64,000 nucleotides of DNA from Candidatus Delongbacteria bacterium (GTDB lineage Bacteria; CAIWAD01): NCBI GenBank assembly GCA_041675285.1, contig JBAYTZ010000002.1, forward strand, positions 363,704 through 427,703, written 5' to 3'. The position numbers and the translations under genes were made by a program. Shown one piece after another: positions 1 through 8,685 of this stretch (position 1 is the first letter of the stretch; every line of letters starts with the position of its first letter). Below the pieces are notes generated by a model that was given only the letters and a program-made list of their open reading frames with translations, did not search any database and had not been told where the DNA came from.

Positions 1-110
1 AGCACCAGGTCCAACTCCCGGCGGGAGAAACGTTCCTGGCGTTGGGCCAATCCCTCGCTTCTGAGCTCAAGCTCCTGCAGCGCGGCCAACTGTTCCAGCA
101 GTGTGGCCAT
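1..110 (-). CDS. Partial coiled-coil protein, N-terminal 36 residues
   Basis: A reading frame starts with ATG at 110 on the minus strand and runs off the window edge. A purine-rich GGAGAG ribosome site sits just upstream. The visible peptide (MATLLEQLAALQELELRSEG and onward) is rich in Leu, Glu and Arg in a heptad-like pattern, so a coiled coil is likely. It overlaps the last 44 bases of the kinase gene upstream and is probably translationally coupled to it. Only the N-terminus is present, so no function can be assigned. Confidence 0.5.
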   Translation of the reverse strand, partial: MATLLEQLAALQELELRSEGLAQRQERFSRRELDLV

Positions 111-3100
111 GGTCTCTCCTCTCCAGTTCGGTCACTCGAAGCAGACATTCCTCGGACCGCTCCAGCAGGCGCTCCAGCCAGGGCGACTCCCGCAACCGGG
201 CCTGCCAGGCGGGGGACAGGTCCTGGGCCATGCCGTGCAGCAGGCGGACGGCGCGGCCCAGCCGCTGGCCCGCCTCGGGCCAGTTCTCGCGTCGCGCGGC
301 CAGCTCGCCCTCCAGGCCCAGCAGGCGGATCTGTTGCAGGCGGTGCATCTCGCGCTCCTCGCGCAGGGGCGTGGACCAGTCGGCCAGCCAGGCCAAGCGG
401 TGCTCCAGCATGGCCAGGGCCACGCGGACGCCATCCAGGCGCGGATCCAGCTCCAGCAGCGCGTGCAGCAGCTCGCCCCGGGGCACCTCGCGGCCGGCGG
501 CCTGCAGGCGCAGCGCGGGGGCGAGATCCGCCGGCCAGTCGACTCCGGGACCCGGGCCCTTGCCGCGCTCCGGGGCCAAGGTGTCCAGCAGGTCGCGGAA
601 CAGGCGCCACTGCCGGGCCGGGGGCGTGTCGTGGCGGGCAGCCACCTCCTGGAAGCGCGCCAGCAGGTCGCCGCGCGGCGCCAGCCCCAGGTCCAGATCC
701 AGCCGCAGCAGCTGGACCAGCGGGTCCAGCTCGTCCTGGGGACTGTCCAGCTCCACGGCCCGGGCCAGTTCCTCGCGCCAGACGCGCTCGGCGCCCTCCA
801 GGTCGCCCAGGGCCGCCCAGGATTCCCCCAGGTGGTCCAGCACCGCCAGTTCCGTCACCGGCTCCTGCAGGTCGCGGGCCTGCTGCAGGGCCGGCTCCAG
901 CTCGCGCACGGCCTGGTCCGCCGCGCCGCGCCGCAGCTGGGCCAGCGCCAGGTTGACCCGGGCCATCAGTTCGTAGCGTTCCAAGTGGTAGAGCGCGGCC
1001 TCGCGTCCGGCCTGCTCCAGTTCCCCGCGGGCCTGTTCGATCCGCCCGGCCTGCAGGTGCAGGATGCCCAGGTTGTTGGCCAGCCAGACCCGCTGCTGGA
1101 CCTGGAGCAGCTGCCGGCCCGCCCGGTCCAGTTGCGTCCAGAGGTGCGCGGCGTCCTCCGTTCGTCCCAGTTGGAAGGCCGCGGCCCCGGCGGAATTGAG
1201 CGCGTGGGCCTGCTGGGGTCCGGCGGCCGGATCGCAGTCCCGCAGATCGGGCAGGCAGGCCTCCAGTTCCGCGGCGGCCCGGGCGTGCTGGCCGCTGCGC
1301 AGCAGCGGATCCAGCGCCGTCACCCGCAGCAGCAGGCGGTCCAGGGGTTCGGTGGCGAGTTCCCGGGCCCGCTGCAGCAGGCGCAGGGCCAGCCGATTGC
1401 GGCCCAGCAGGCTGTAGACGAAGGCCAAGCGGTTTATCAGCGGCAGCACGGACCCGCCCCGGGCGCGGCGCAACAGGCCGCGCAGCAGGCGCCGGGCCTC
1501 CGCCGGGCGCCCCTGGGCCAGCAGGCCCGTGGCCAAGAGGGTTTCCAGTTCGCCCACTTCGCCCCGCGCCAGGGAGGGCAGCAGCTCCTCGATCAACCGG
1601 ACCCGGCGCGCGGGATCCACCAGACCGGGGGCCGCCAACAGCACGTCGCGCGCCACCAGCGGATCGACCAGCCCCAGTTCGCAGCGGCCCAGGTGCAGGA
1701 GGCAGAGCTCGGCCGGCGGCTCGGGGAGCTTCCAGAGCTCGTGCAGGATCTCCAGGTGCTCGGGTTGCAGACGGGCCAGCCCCAGCAGCTCGCGCACGCC
1801 GGCCTGCGGCTCCCGTTGGCCGTCGCCCCGGTCGCGCAGCCAGCCGGCGCCCTCCAGGCTCTCCAACTCGCGCTCGCGGCCCTGGAGGACGTGGGAGCGC
1901 CAGGCCCCAGCCGGCGCGGGCTCCAGCCAGGCGCAGGCCCGCAGCAGCGCCCGGCGGACCGGTCCGGCGAGGGCGTCCAGATCCGCGGCCCCGCGGGCTC
2001 CCTGGGCGGGCAGGCCCAGCGGACTCAATTCCCAGAGCCCGTTCCGGCACAGCAGGCGCTCTTCGCTGATGCAGCGGGCCACCAGCGGCGGGATGTGCTC
2101 GCTCTGCCCGCCGGTGAGGGCGTCCAGGGCCGCGGCGGCCGCTTCGCTCAGTTCGATGCCCGGGGCCGGCCGGCGCAGCCAGCCCTGCCAGGTGTCCCGG
2201 CCGGGGGCTTCCAGCCGCAGGGCGTCCGCCGGAGCAGTGTCCAGTTCCAGAATCAGCAGCGGACGGCCCTGCCGCCCGCAGAGGGCGACGAGATCGTCCA
2301 GCCGGGCCGCGTCGGGATCGCCGGGTCGGGTCAGCCAGCACAGGCCCTGGCGGGGCCGGCCCAGCTGGTCGTCCAGGAAGCCCAGCACCAGGCGCAGCAG
2401 GTCCCGCCCGCCCCGGCGGCGCTCCAGGGCGCCGGCCAGTTCCGGGTAGTGCTGCAGACGGCCGGGATGGTCCACGCGGCGGGCCAGCCAGTCCAGCAGC
2501 GACTCCCCTTCGGCGCGCTGGATGCCGAGCAGCGGACCGCGCCGGGCGGAGACCTCCACCTGCAGCTGGTTCAGCCGGGCGCGCCAAGGACCCGCGCTGC
2601 CGCTGTGCAGGCGCACGCAGGCGCCGGCGGCGAGCCGGGTGACCACGTCTTCCAGCAGGCCGGCCTCCCAGTTGCCCGGGCCGCGGCGGGGCAGCAGCAG
2701 GGCCGTCCGGGCGGCGGGCAGGGCGGCCGCCAGCTCGGCCAGGGCCTCCCGCGGGGCGGGGCGCCGGCCGGGTTCCGTGTGCAGGCAGCGCAGGATGAAG
2801 GGGAAGAGCGGGTGCGTGGCCGCGCGGCCGGCCGGTCGCAAGCGGCCGGCCAGGATGGCGCCCACGGCCTCGTCGGGATTCTCCGGGAAGGGCGAGGCGC
2901 CGCTGAGCAGCTGGAAGAGCAGGGCGCCCAGCGAGAAGATGTCCGAGCGCGGATGGGGCAGCCCGTCGCTGAGGATCTCCGGCGGCATCACGCTGAGCGT
3001 GCCCGAGCGGGCCCGGTGGCGGTCGTGCGTGGAGCGCGCCAGTCCCAGATCCAGCAGGCTGGCCCGGCTGCCGTCCAGCAGCAGGTTGGCCGGACCGAGG

Positions 3101-3501
3101 TCGCCGTGGATCCAGCCGTGTTCGGCCAGTTCGGACAGCCCCTGCAGCACCTGGACGGCGATCCAATCCGCCTCGCCGGCGGCCAGGGCCCAGGCCGGGG
3201 AGTCCGTCAGCTCCGAGAGGGCCGGTCCCGGGCGTTTCTCCAACACCAGGCGGGCGGGGTGCTGATCGCCGCCGGGATCGAACTCCACCAGCTCGGGGAA
3301 GACCGGGGCGCGCAGCATCTGCAGCAGCCGCGCCTCCTTCAGGAAGCCGTGGCCGCCCTGGCCCAGCGCGCGGGCCTCCTTGAGCACGACCTCGCGGCCC
3401 GTCCAGCGGTCCAGCGCGCAGCTGACCCGCGCGCTGGCGCCCTCGCCCTGGGGGCGCAGCTCCGTGAAGCGCAGGGAATCGGCTGCCGGATGGGGGGTCA
3501 T
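67..3501 (-). CDS. Ser/Thr protein kinase with degenerate NTPase region and TPR-like tail
   Basis: The 1144-residue protein has an N-terminal Hanks-type kinase domain (residues about 12-260). It has the ATP lysine K41, a catalytic loop HGDLGPAN at 132-139 (HRDxKPxN in canonical kinases) and DLG at 151-153 in place of DFG. Residues about 280-460 occupy the place of the AAA/NACHT-like ATPase of PknK-type regulators, but the P-loop position (297-310) reads GSAGPWRARL without GK[ST]. The remainder is Leu/Ala/Arg-rich helical repeats resembling TPRs. The ATG was chosen because it overlaps the TGA of the phosphatase gene (ATGA); a longer frame to 3711 would only overlap that gene. Kinase and PP2C are probably an antagonistic signalling pair. 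Substrates are unknown. Confidence 0.85.
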   Translation of the reverse strand: MTPHPAADSLRFTELRPQGEGASARVSCALDRWTGREVVLKEARALGQGGHGFLKEARLLQMLRAPVFPELVEFDPGGDQHPARLVLEKRPGPALSELTDSPAWALAAGEADWIAVQVLQGLSELAEHGWIHGDLGPANLLLDGSRASLLDLGLARSTHDRHRARSGTLSVMPPEILSDGLPHPRSDIFSLGALLFQLLSGASPFPENPDEAVGAILAGRLRPAGRAATHPLFPFILRCLHTEPGRRPAPREALAELAAALPAARTALLLPRRGPGNWEAGLLEDVVTRLAAGACVRLHSGSAGPWRARLNQLQVEVSARRGPLLGIQRAEGESLLDWLARRVDHPGRLQHYPELAGALERRRGGRDLLRLVLGFLDDQLGRPRQGLCWLTRPGDPDAARLDDLVALCGRQGRPLLILELDTAPADALRLEAPGRDTWQGWLRRPAPGIELSEAAAAALDALTGGQSEHIPPLVARCISEERLLCRNGLWELSPLGLPAQGARGAADLDALAGPVRRALLRACAWLEPAPAGAWRSHVLQGRERELESLEGAGWLRDRGDGQREPQAGVRELLGLARLQPEHLEILHELWKLPEPPAELCLLHLGRCELGLVDPLVARDVLLAAPGLVDPARRVRLIEELLPSLARGEVGELETLLATGLLAQGRPAEARRLLRGLLRRARGGSVLPLINRLAFVYSLLGRNRLALRLLQRARELATEPLDRLLLRVTALDPLLRSGQHARAAAELEACLPDLRDCDPAAGPQQAHALNSAGAAAFQLGRTEDAAHLWTQLDRAGRQLLQVQQRVWLANNLGILHLQAGRIEQARGELEQAGREAALYHLERYELMARVNLALAQLRRGAADQAVRELEPALQQARDLQEPVTELAVLDHLGESWAALGDLEGAERVWREELARAVELDSPQDELDPLVQLLRLDLDLGLAPRGDLLARFQEVAARHDTPPARQWRLFRDLLDTLAPERGKGPGPGVDWPADLAPALRLQAAGREVPRGELLHALLELDPRLDGVRVALAMLEHRLAWLADWSTPLREEREMHRLQQIRLLGLEGELAARRENWPEAGQRLGRAVRLLHGMAQDLSPAWQARLRESPWLERLLERSEECLLRVTELERRDHGHTAGTVGRAAGA

Positions 3502-4151
3502 GCCGCCGCCTCGGGAATGATCCAGACCAGACTCAGGTTGTCCTCCGCGCCGCGCCGCAGGGCCTCCTCCAGCAACAACTCCGGCACCCGGGCGTCCGCC
3601 TCGTCCGCGGCCAGCAGGCGCGGCAAATCCGCCGATTCCAGCCCCGTCTGGGTGAAGCCGTCGCTGCAGAGCAGGAGGCGGTCGCCGGGCTCCAACTCCA
3701 GGTCCAGGCACTCCAGCCGGTCGTGCTGGGGCGAGCCCAGGGCCTGGCTGAGCAGTTGGGGCTGGTCCGCGCTCACCCGGTGGTCGCGACTGAGCTGGCG
3801 CGCGCCGCCGCCGCGCAGCAGGTAGGCCCGGCTGTCCCCCACGTGGTAGAGCCGTCCGCGCAGCCCGGTCAGCGCCAGACCCGTGAAGGTGGTGGCCACC
3901 CGGCGCTCGCGCAGTTCGGCCTGCAGGCGGGCCATCACCACCGCCAGTTCCAGCTGCACGCGCTGGGAGCTGGGCGGCCAGGCGGCGCTCAGGCTGCGCT
4001 CGTCGTGCAGACAGAGGGTCAGGAAGCGGTCGGCCACGGCCCGGGCGGCCCGGTCGCCGTGCCGCATGCCACCCATCCCGTCGCAGATGGCGCAGGCCAG
4101 CCGGCCCGCCCGCTCCTCGCCGGCGGCCCAGTCCTCAGTGGAGTTGCGCAC
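3498..4151 (-). CDS. PP2C-family Ser/Thr phosphatase (Stp/PrpC-like)
   Basis: The protein has the metal-binding motifs of bacterial PP2C phosphatases in order: STED near the N-terminus, CDGMGG at residues 23-28, HVGDSRAYLL, CSDGF and AEDNLSL. It should dephosphorylate proteins phosphorylated by the adjacent kinase, whose ATG overlaps this stop codon. The start is uncertain. The GTG at 4151 removes the first strand expected for the family. The frame stays open to a TGA at 4203-4205, and the extra residues (GARIHISQHPGRVRNSTED) match the usual PP2C N-terminus. That extension contains no ATG, GTG or TTG, so a CTG at 4196 or another rare start is likely. Confidence 0.85.
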   Translation of the reverse strand: MRNSTEDWAAGEERAGRLACAICDGMGGMRHGDRAARAVADRFLTLCLHDERSLSAAWPPSSQRVQLELAVVMARLQAELRERRVATTFTGLALTGLRGRLYHVGDSRAYLLRGGGARQLSRDHRVSADQPQLLSQALGSPQHDRLECLDLELEPGDRLLLCSDGFTQTGLESADLPRLLAADEADARVPELLLEEALRRGAEDNLSLVWIIPEAAA

Positions 4152-4205
4152 CCGGCCCGGATGCTGGCTGATGTGGATCCGTGCGCCCGTTTTCAGGTCC
4201 CTTCA

Positions 4206-4540
4206 AGAGTTGGTCCCCGGCTTATCGGCAGGTGCGAGGGGGAGATTGCGTCCCGGCAGCCGACATCCACGAGAAAGGGTCCGGTAGAATGCGCCCAAGT
4301 ACAAGCCCGGTCTTGGGGGATCGGACCCTGTCGAGTACCTTGAATCACGTTCTGTTTCGAGCGCAGCGTGTTTCCAGACCAGCTTTCCGCCTGCCGGCGT
4401 CCGGGATCTTCCCGGACCCCGTGCCCTTGTGGAATAACTGGAGCCTGCCGGAGCCTGCAAAGGAGTGCGGAATTCATGGACAACTTCTGCTTCCATCCAC
4501 ACGGCTCCACCCGGGCCCCCGACCCGGGCGGGAGGGCGGC
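4206..4540. other. Divergent intergenic region between phosphatase and histidine kinase genes
   Basis: About 335 bases separate the divergently transcribed phosphatase and hybrid kinase genes, so promoters for both must lie here. A frame on the plus strand continues upstream of the kinase ATG, but its translation lacks domain features and the ATG at 4541 has a good ribosome site. I see no convincing -35/-10 pair or operator. Confidence 0.4.
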
Positions 4541-6970
4541 ATGACGATCCACCCGGACCGCTCGGAAACCCTGGGCCAGCTGCGCGAGCGCCTGCTGGCG
4601 CTGGAACACATGCTACGGAAGCGCTTCCAGGATCTGGGCGCCGGCAGCGACTTGAGCCCGCGCCTGGGCCACGAAACCGCCTTGATGCTGCAGGAAATGG
4701 GCGACCTGGTGCCCGCGCCGCTGTTCTTCGTCCACCCGCAGGGGCGGATCACCTTCTGCAACCAGGCCCTGGGCGACCTGCTGGGCCTGACCCGCAGCCA
4801 GGTGGAGGGCCACCCGACGACGGAGTTCCTGCCCCGGCTCGGGCTGGAGGAGATCCTGGCGGGCGGCGCGGAGCGCATGCCCCTGGAGTTGGAGAGCGGC
4901 CTGAAGCGGCCGGACGGCCGCGAGCTGCCGGTCCAGGTCCGGCTCTGCGTTCTGCGTGACGAGCAGCAGGGCGCGCTGGGCCTGCTGGGCAGCGTGCAGG
5001 ACCTGAGCCCGCAGCTGGAGACCTTGAGCGCCCTGCGCCAGAGCGAGATCCGCTACCGCGGCCTGTTCGAGGAAGCCCTGGACGCCATCTTCCTGATGGA
5101 GGGCGAGCGCTTTGTCGAGTGCAATCCCGCCGCCTCGCGCATGTTCGGGCGCTCCGCGGCGGAGTTGGCGGGCATGCGGCCGCTGGAACTCTCGCCACCC
5201 CTGCAGCGCGACGGGATTCCCAGCGAACAGCGCGCCGCCCGGCACATCGCCGCCGCCGCGGCGGGCAAGCGCCAGTTCTTCGAGTGGCTGCACGCCCGGG
5301 TGGACGGCAGCACCTTCGACGCCGAGGTCTCGCTCTCGCCCCTGGACCTGGGGGAGCGCCACTTCCTGCTGGCCATCGTGCGCGACATCACCGACCGCAA
5401 GTACGCCGAGGCGGTCCTCAAGGCCTCGGAGGAATTCAACCGGGGTCTGATCCAGCACGCGCCCATGGGCGTGATGTACGTGGACCTCTCCGGCGTCCTG
5501 GTCTACGAGAATCCCGCCATGGAGCAGATGATGGGCGTGCCGCGCCAGGCGGCCTCCCGGGCGCTGGGCCGGCCCCTGGCCGAACTGCCCGGCCTGCACG
5601 GCGTGCCCATCGACGACCTGCTGGAGCGGGTGGGGCGCGGCGAGGTGGTGCGCAACCTGGAGCTGGACTACACCTCGATCTACGGGGTGCGCAGCCAGCT
5701 GCTGGTGCAGATCTCGCCCCACGCGGATGCCTTCGGACGGGTGAGCGGGGCGATCTTCATGGTCCAGGACGTCACCGAGCTGCGCAACCTGGAGCAGCAG
5801 CTGCGCCAGGCCCAGAAGCTGGACGCCATCGGCAGCCTGGCGGGCGGCCTGGCCCACGATTTCAACAATCTGCTGACGGGAATCAGCGGCAACGCCGAGC
5901 TGGCGCTCCAGCACATGGACGAGCCGGACTCCGTGCGCCGCTACCTGCAGGACCAGATCCAGATCTGCCAGCGCGCGGCGGAGCTGACCCGCCGGCTGCT
6001 GACCTTCAGCCGCCAGGAGGAGATGGCCCCCCGGCCGCTCCTGCTGCAGCGCCTGCTGGACGATCTGGAGAACATGCTGCGCCGGCTGATCGGCGAGTCG
6101 GTGGAGCTGGAGTGGCTCAAGGACGACGAGGGCTGGGCCATCCGGGCGGATCCCGGGCAGATCGAGCAGGTGGTGATCAACCTGGTGGTGAACGCCCGCG
6201 ACGCCATGCCCGACGGCGGCAAGCTGAGCCTGCGCGTGCGAAACCTGGAACTCAGCCCCGGCCAGGCCCGGCGCGTGATGAGCCTGCCGCCCGGCCCCTA
6301 CGTCCAGCTGGAGGTGAGCGACACGGGCCACGGGATCGAGGAGAACCTGCACAGCCGGATCTTCGAACCCTTCTTCACCACCAAGGCCCTGGGCAAGGGC
6401 ACGGGGCTGGGGCTCTCCATCGTCTACGCCATTGTCAAGAAGTGCGGCGGCGCCATCACCGTGGAGAGCCGGCCGGGCTCGGGCACGCGTTTCCGGCTCT
6501 ATTTCCCCTCCATCGGGGCTCTGCAGGTCCGCCAGATCGAAGTGCCCCAGGAGAGCGGCGAACTGCCCCGGGGCAGCGAGACCATCCTGGTGCTGGAGGA
6601 CGAACCCGCCGTGCGCGAGCTGACCGTGCGGCTGCTGGAGCACTGCGGCTACCAGGTGCTGGCCGCCGCCGACGGGATGGAGGCCCTGGAGTTGGCCCGC
6701 GCCCAGCCCCGGCCCGCCGACCTGATCTTCAGCGACGTGATCATGCCCGGGATGAGCGGGCCCGCCGCCGTGCGGCGCCTGCTGGAGATCTGGCCCGACG
6801 CGCGCGTGCTGTTCTGCAGCGGGTACACGGACGGCGAACTCAGCCGCCACGACCTGAGCCCCGCCCAGGGCGCGCCCCTGCTCGGCAAGCCCTTCACGCT
6901 GGAATCGCTGAGCCGGCGCGTGCGCCAGGCCCTGGAGACGCCGGCCGGCGCGCGGGGGTCCGGCGCATGA
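4541..6970 (+). CDS. Hybrid sensor histidine kinase/response regulator with multiple PAS domains
   Basis: The protein is 809 residues with no transmembrane segment, so it is probably cytoplasmic. It has an N-terminal helical stretch and three PAS-type sensor regions (about residues 55-400). The HisKA dimerisation domain carries the phospho-acceptor His at residue 439 in AHDFNNLL. The HATPase has the N box (NLVVNARDAMPDGG), the DTGHGI box and GTGLGLSIV. A C-terminal receiver domain has its phospho-acceptor Asp at residue 732 (FSDVIMPGMSG) and a KPF lysine. There is no DNA-binding output domain, so a separate partner or phosphorelay is likely. The ATG at 4541 follows GGAGGG. The gene ends in an ATGA overlap with the DUF309 gene. 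Confidence 0.93.
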   Translation: MTIHPDRSETLGQLRERLLALEHMLRKRFQDLGAGSDLSPRLGHETALMLQEMGDLVPAPLFFVHPQGRITFCNQALGDLLGLTRSQVEGHPTTEFLPRLGLEEILAGGAERMPLELESGLKRPDGRELPVQVRLCVLRDEQQGALGLLGSVQDLSPQLETLSALRQSEIRYRGLFEEALDAIFLMEGERFVECNPAASRMFGRSAAELAGMRPLELSPPLQRDGIPSEQRAARHIAAAAAGKRQFFEWLHARVDGSTFDAEVSLSPLDLGERHFLLAIVRDITDRKYAEAVLKASEEFNRGLIQHAPMGVMYVDLSGVLVYENPAMEQMMGVPRQAASRALGRPLAELPGLHGVPIDDLLERVGRGEVVRNLELDYTSIYGVRSQLLVQISPHADAFGRVSGAIFMVQDVTELRNLEQQLRQAQKLDAIGSLAGGLAHDFNNLLTGISGNAELALQHMDEPDSVRRYLQDQIQICQRAAELTRRLLTFSRQEEMAPRPLLLQRLLDDLENMLRRLIGESVELEWLKDDEGWAIRADPGQIEQVVINLVVNARDAMPDGGKLSLRVRNLELSPGQARRVMSLPPGPYVQLEVSDTGHGIEENLHSRIFEPFFTTKALGKGTGLGLSIVYAIVKKCGGAITVESRPGSGTRFRLYFPSIGALQVRQIEVPQESGELPRGSETILVLEDEPAVRELTVRLLEHCGYQVLAAADGMEALELARAQPRPADLIFSDVIMPGMSGPAAVRRLLEIWPDARVLFCSGYTDGELSRHDLSPAQGAPLLGKPFTLESLSRRVRQALETPAGARGSGA

Positions 6971-7359
6971 GCACGCCCACCGAGCAGCGGCGCTCGCTGG
7001 CCGCCCGCGGGTTGCGCCAGGCCCGCCGCGGGCACAGCTTTTCCGCCCACGAGATCTGGGAGGAGCTCTGGCTGGAGCTGAGCGGGGACGACCGGCTCTG
7101 GCTGCAGGCGCTGATCCAGCTGGCCGTCTCCCAGCTGCACCGGGAAAGCGGCAACAACTCGGGCGCCCTGAGTCTGCGGGAGAAGGCCACGGTCAAGCTG
7201 GGCCGGCTGGCGGCGTCGGACTTCCACGAGCCCGAGTGGGCCGCGGGGCTGGGTCTGCCGTTGCCCTGCCACCTGCTGGTGCGCCTGGCCCGCCCGGACG
7301 GGGAGAGCCGGCCCGACGAACTCTGGGCGGACGCCCCGCCCCAAGGCGAGACCTCGTGA
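6967..7359 (+). CDS. DUF309 family protein
   Basis: This 130-residue protein carries the DUF309 signature: FSAHEIWEELWLEL, then WLQALIQLAVSQLH and GNNSGAL. It is an all-helical family of unknown function found in bacteria, archaea and plastids. The ATG overlaps the stop of the histidine kinase gene, and its stop overlaps the GTG of nth, so the three are probably one transcript. No enzymatic role is established for the family, and the neighbours do not suggest one. Confidence 0.85.
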   Translation: MSTPTEQRRSLAARGLRQARRGHSFSAHEIWEELWLELSGDDRLWLQALIQLAVSQLHRESGNNSGALSLREKATVKLGRLAASDFHEPEWAAGLGLPLPCHLLVRLARPDGESRPDELWADAPPQGETS

Positions 7360-8012
7360 GTCGGCGGGCGGGAGAGTCCGCGACCGCCCGGCGGACCCGG
7401 GCCCGGGCGCTGGCGCAGCGGCTGCGGGAGGCCTACCCGGACAGCGGCTGCGCGCTTCGGCACGCCTCGGCGCTGGAGCTGCTGGTCTCCACCATCCTGT
7501 CCGCCCAGTGCACGGACGCCCGGGTCAACCAGGTGACGCCGGGCCTGTTCGGGCGCTGGCCCGACGCCGCGGCCCTGGCCGGGGCCGGGCTGGAGGAGCT
7601 GGCCGGGGCCGTGCACAGCTGCGGCTACCACAACCAGAAGGCTCGCGCCATCCAGGGCTGCTGCCGGCTGATCGTCGAGGAGCACGCGGGGCGCGTGCCC
7701 GACCGGCTGGAGGAGCTGGTGCGGCTGCCCGGGGTGGGCCGCAAGACGGCCAACTGCGTGCTGGGCACCTGGTACGGCCAGCCCGCCGTGGTGGTGGACA
7801 CGCACATGATCCGCATCCTGGGCCTGCTTGACCTGACGGAGTCCCGGGATCCGGTGCAGATCGAGCGCGAAGTGATGGACCTGCTGCCGCCGGAGGAGTG
7901 GGTGGCCTTCACCCACCGGATCATCGACCACGGCCGGGCGGTCTGCGTGGCCCGGCGGCCGCGCTGCGCGGACTGCGGCCTGGCGGACCTCTGCCCCGCG
8001 GCGAGTACGTGA
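7356..8012 (+). CDS. nth: Endonuclease III (DNA glycosylase/AP lyase)
   Basis: The 218-residue enzyme excises oxidised pyrimidines and cleaves the abasic site during base-excision repair. The helix-hairpin-helix LPGVGRKTAN contains the catalytic lysine K130, and VDTH holds the catalytic aspartate D148. The C-terminal 4Fe-4S cluster has the canonical spacing C-x6-C-x2-C-x5-C (C197, C204, C207, C213). The GTG start overlaps the DUF309 stop as GTGA. Upstream in-frame residues have no Nth similarity, which supports this start. Confidence 0.95.
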   Translation: MSRRAGESATARRTRARALAQRLREAYPDSGCALRHASALELLVSTILSAQCTDARVNQVTPGLFGRWPDAAALAGAGLEELAGAVHSCGYHNQKARAIQGCCRLIVEEHAGRVPDRLEELVRLPGVGRKTANCVLGTWYGQPAVVVDTHMIRILGLLDLTESRDPVQIEREVMDLLPPEEWVAFTHRIIDHGRAVCVARRPRCADCGLADLCPAAST

Positions 8013-8049
8013 ACCAGGCCCGACGCCGGGCAAACGAAAGGACCCTGAC

Positions 8050-8625
8050 ATGACGCCCGCCGACCTGACCCGGGTGGAGGAACTCACCCGCGAACTGCTG
8101 GCCCGCCTGGGCGAGAACCCGGAGCGCGAGGGTCTGCTGCGCACGCCGCAGCGGGTGGCCAAGGCCTGGGAATTCCTCTCGAACGGCTACCGAATGGACC
8201 TGGGCAAGCTGCTCAACGACGCGGTCTTCCACGAGGACTGCAGCGAGATGGTGGTCGTCAAGGACGTGGAGTTCTTCAGCCTCTGCGAGCATCACCTGCT
8301 GCCCTTCTTCGGCCGCGCCCACGTGGGCTACCTGCCGCGTGGCAAGGTCATCGGGCTCTCCAAGATTCCGCGGATCATCGACATGCACGCCCGGCGCCTG
8401 CAGGTGCAGGAGCGCCTGACCCACGAGGTGGCCCAGACCCTGATGCGCGTGCTGGAGCCCGGCGGCGTGGCCGTGGTGCTGGAGGCCCGCCACATGTGCA
8501 TGCAGATGCGCGGCGTGGAGAAGCAGAACAGCTACGCCACCACCAGCGCCATGCTGGGCGAGTTCCACGACGACCAGGAGACCCGGGCGGAGTTCATGTC
8601 GATCATCGGGATGAAGACCATCTGA
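8050..8625 (+). CDS. folE: GTP cyclohydrolase I
   Basis: The 191-residue length is normal for FolE, which converts GTP to 7,8-dihydroneopterin triphosphate for folate (and often queuosine) synthesis. Visible family motifs are the NPEREGL/TPQRVAKAWEF N-terminal region, the zinc and active-site segment SLCEHHLLPFFG, and MCMQMRGVEK with the second zinc cysteine. AAAGGA lies shortly before the ATG. It follows nth by 37 bases and may be co-transcribed with it. Confidence 0.97.
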   Translation: MTPADLTRVEELTRELLARLGENPEREGLLRTPQRVAKAWEFLSNGYRMDLGKLLNDAVFHEDCSEMVVVKDVEFFSLCEHHLLPFFGRAHVGYLPRGKVIGLSKIPRIIDMHARRLQVQERLTHEVAQTLMRVLEPGGVAVVLEARHMCMQMRGVEKQNSYATTSAMLGEFHDDQETRAEFMSIIGMKTI

Positions 8626-8685
8626 AAGTGGGATCACCCATCCCGGCGAGCGCAAGTCACAGAGAAGTCGAGCATCGGAGGAGCC

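Noticed and set aside
103..3825. Long plus-strand open frame opposite the kinase
   Set aside because: It is Gln/Ala/Gly/Arg-rich, has no domain features, and mirrors the kinase gene on the minus strand. High GC makes such shadows common.
4613..6850. Long minus-strand frame opposite the histidine kinase
   Set aside because: Low-complexity translation without motifs; the plus-strand gene has full HisKA/HATPase/REC motifs.
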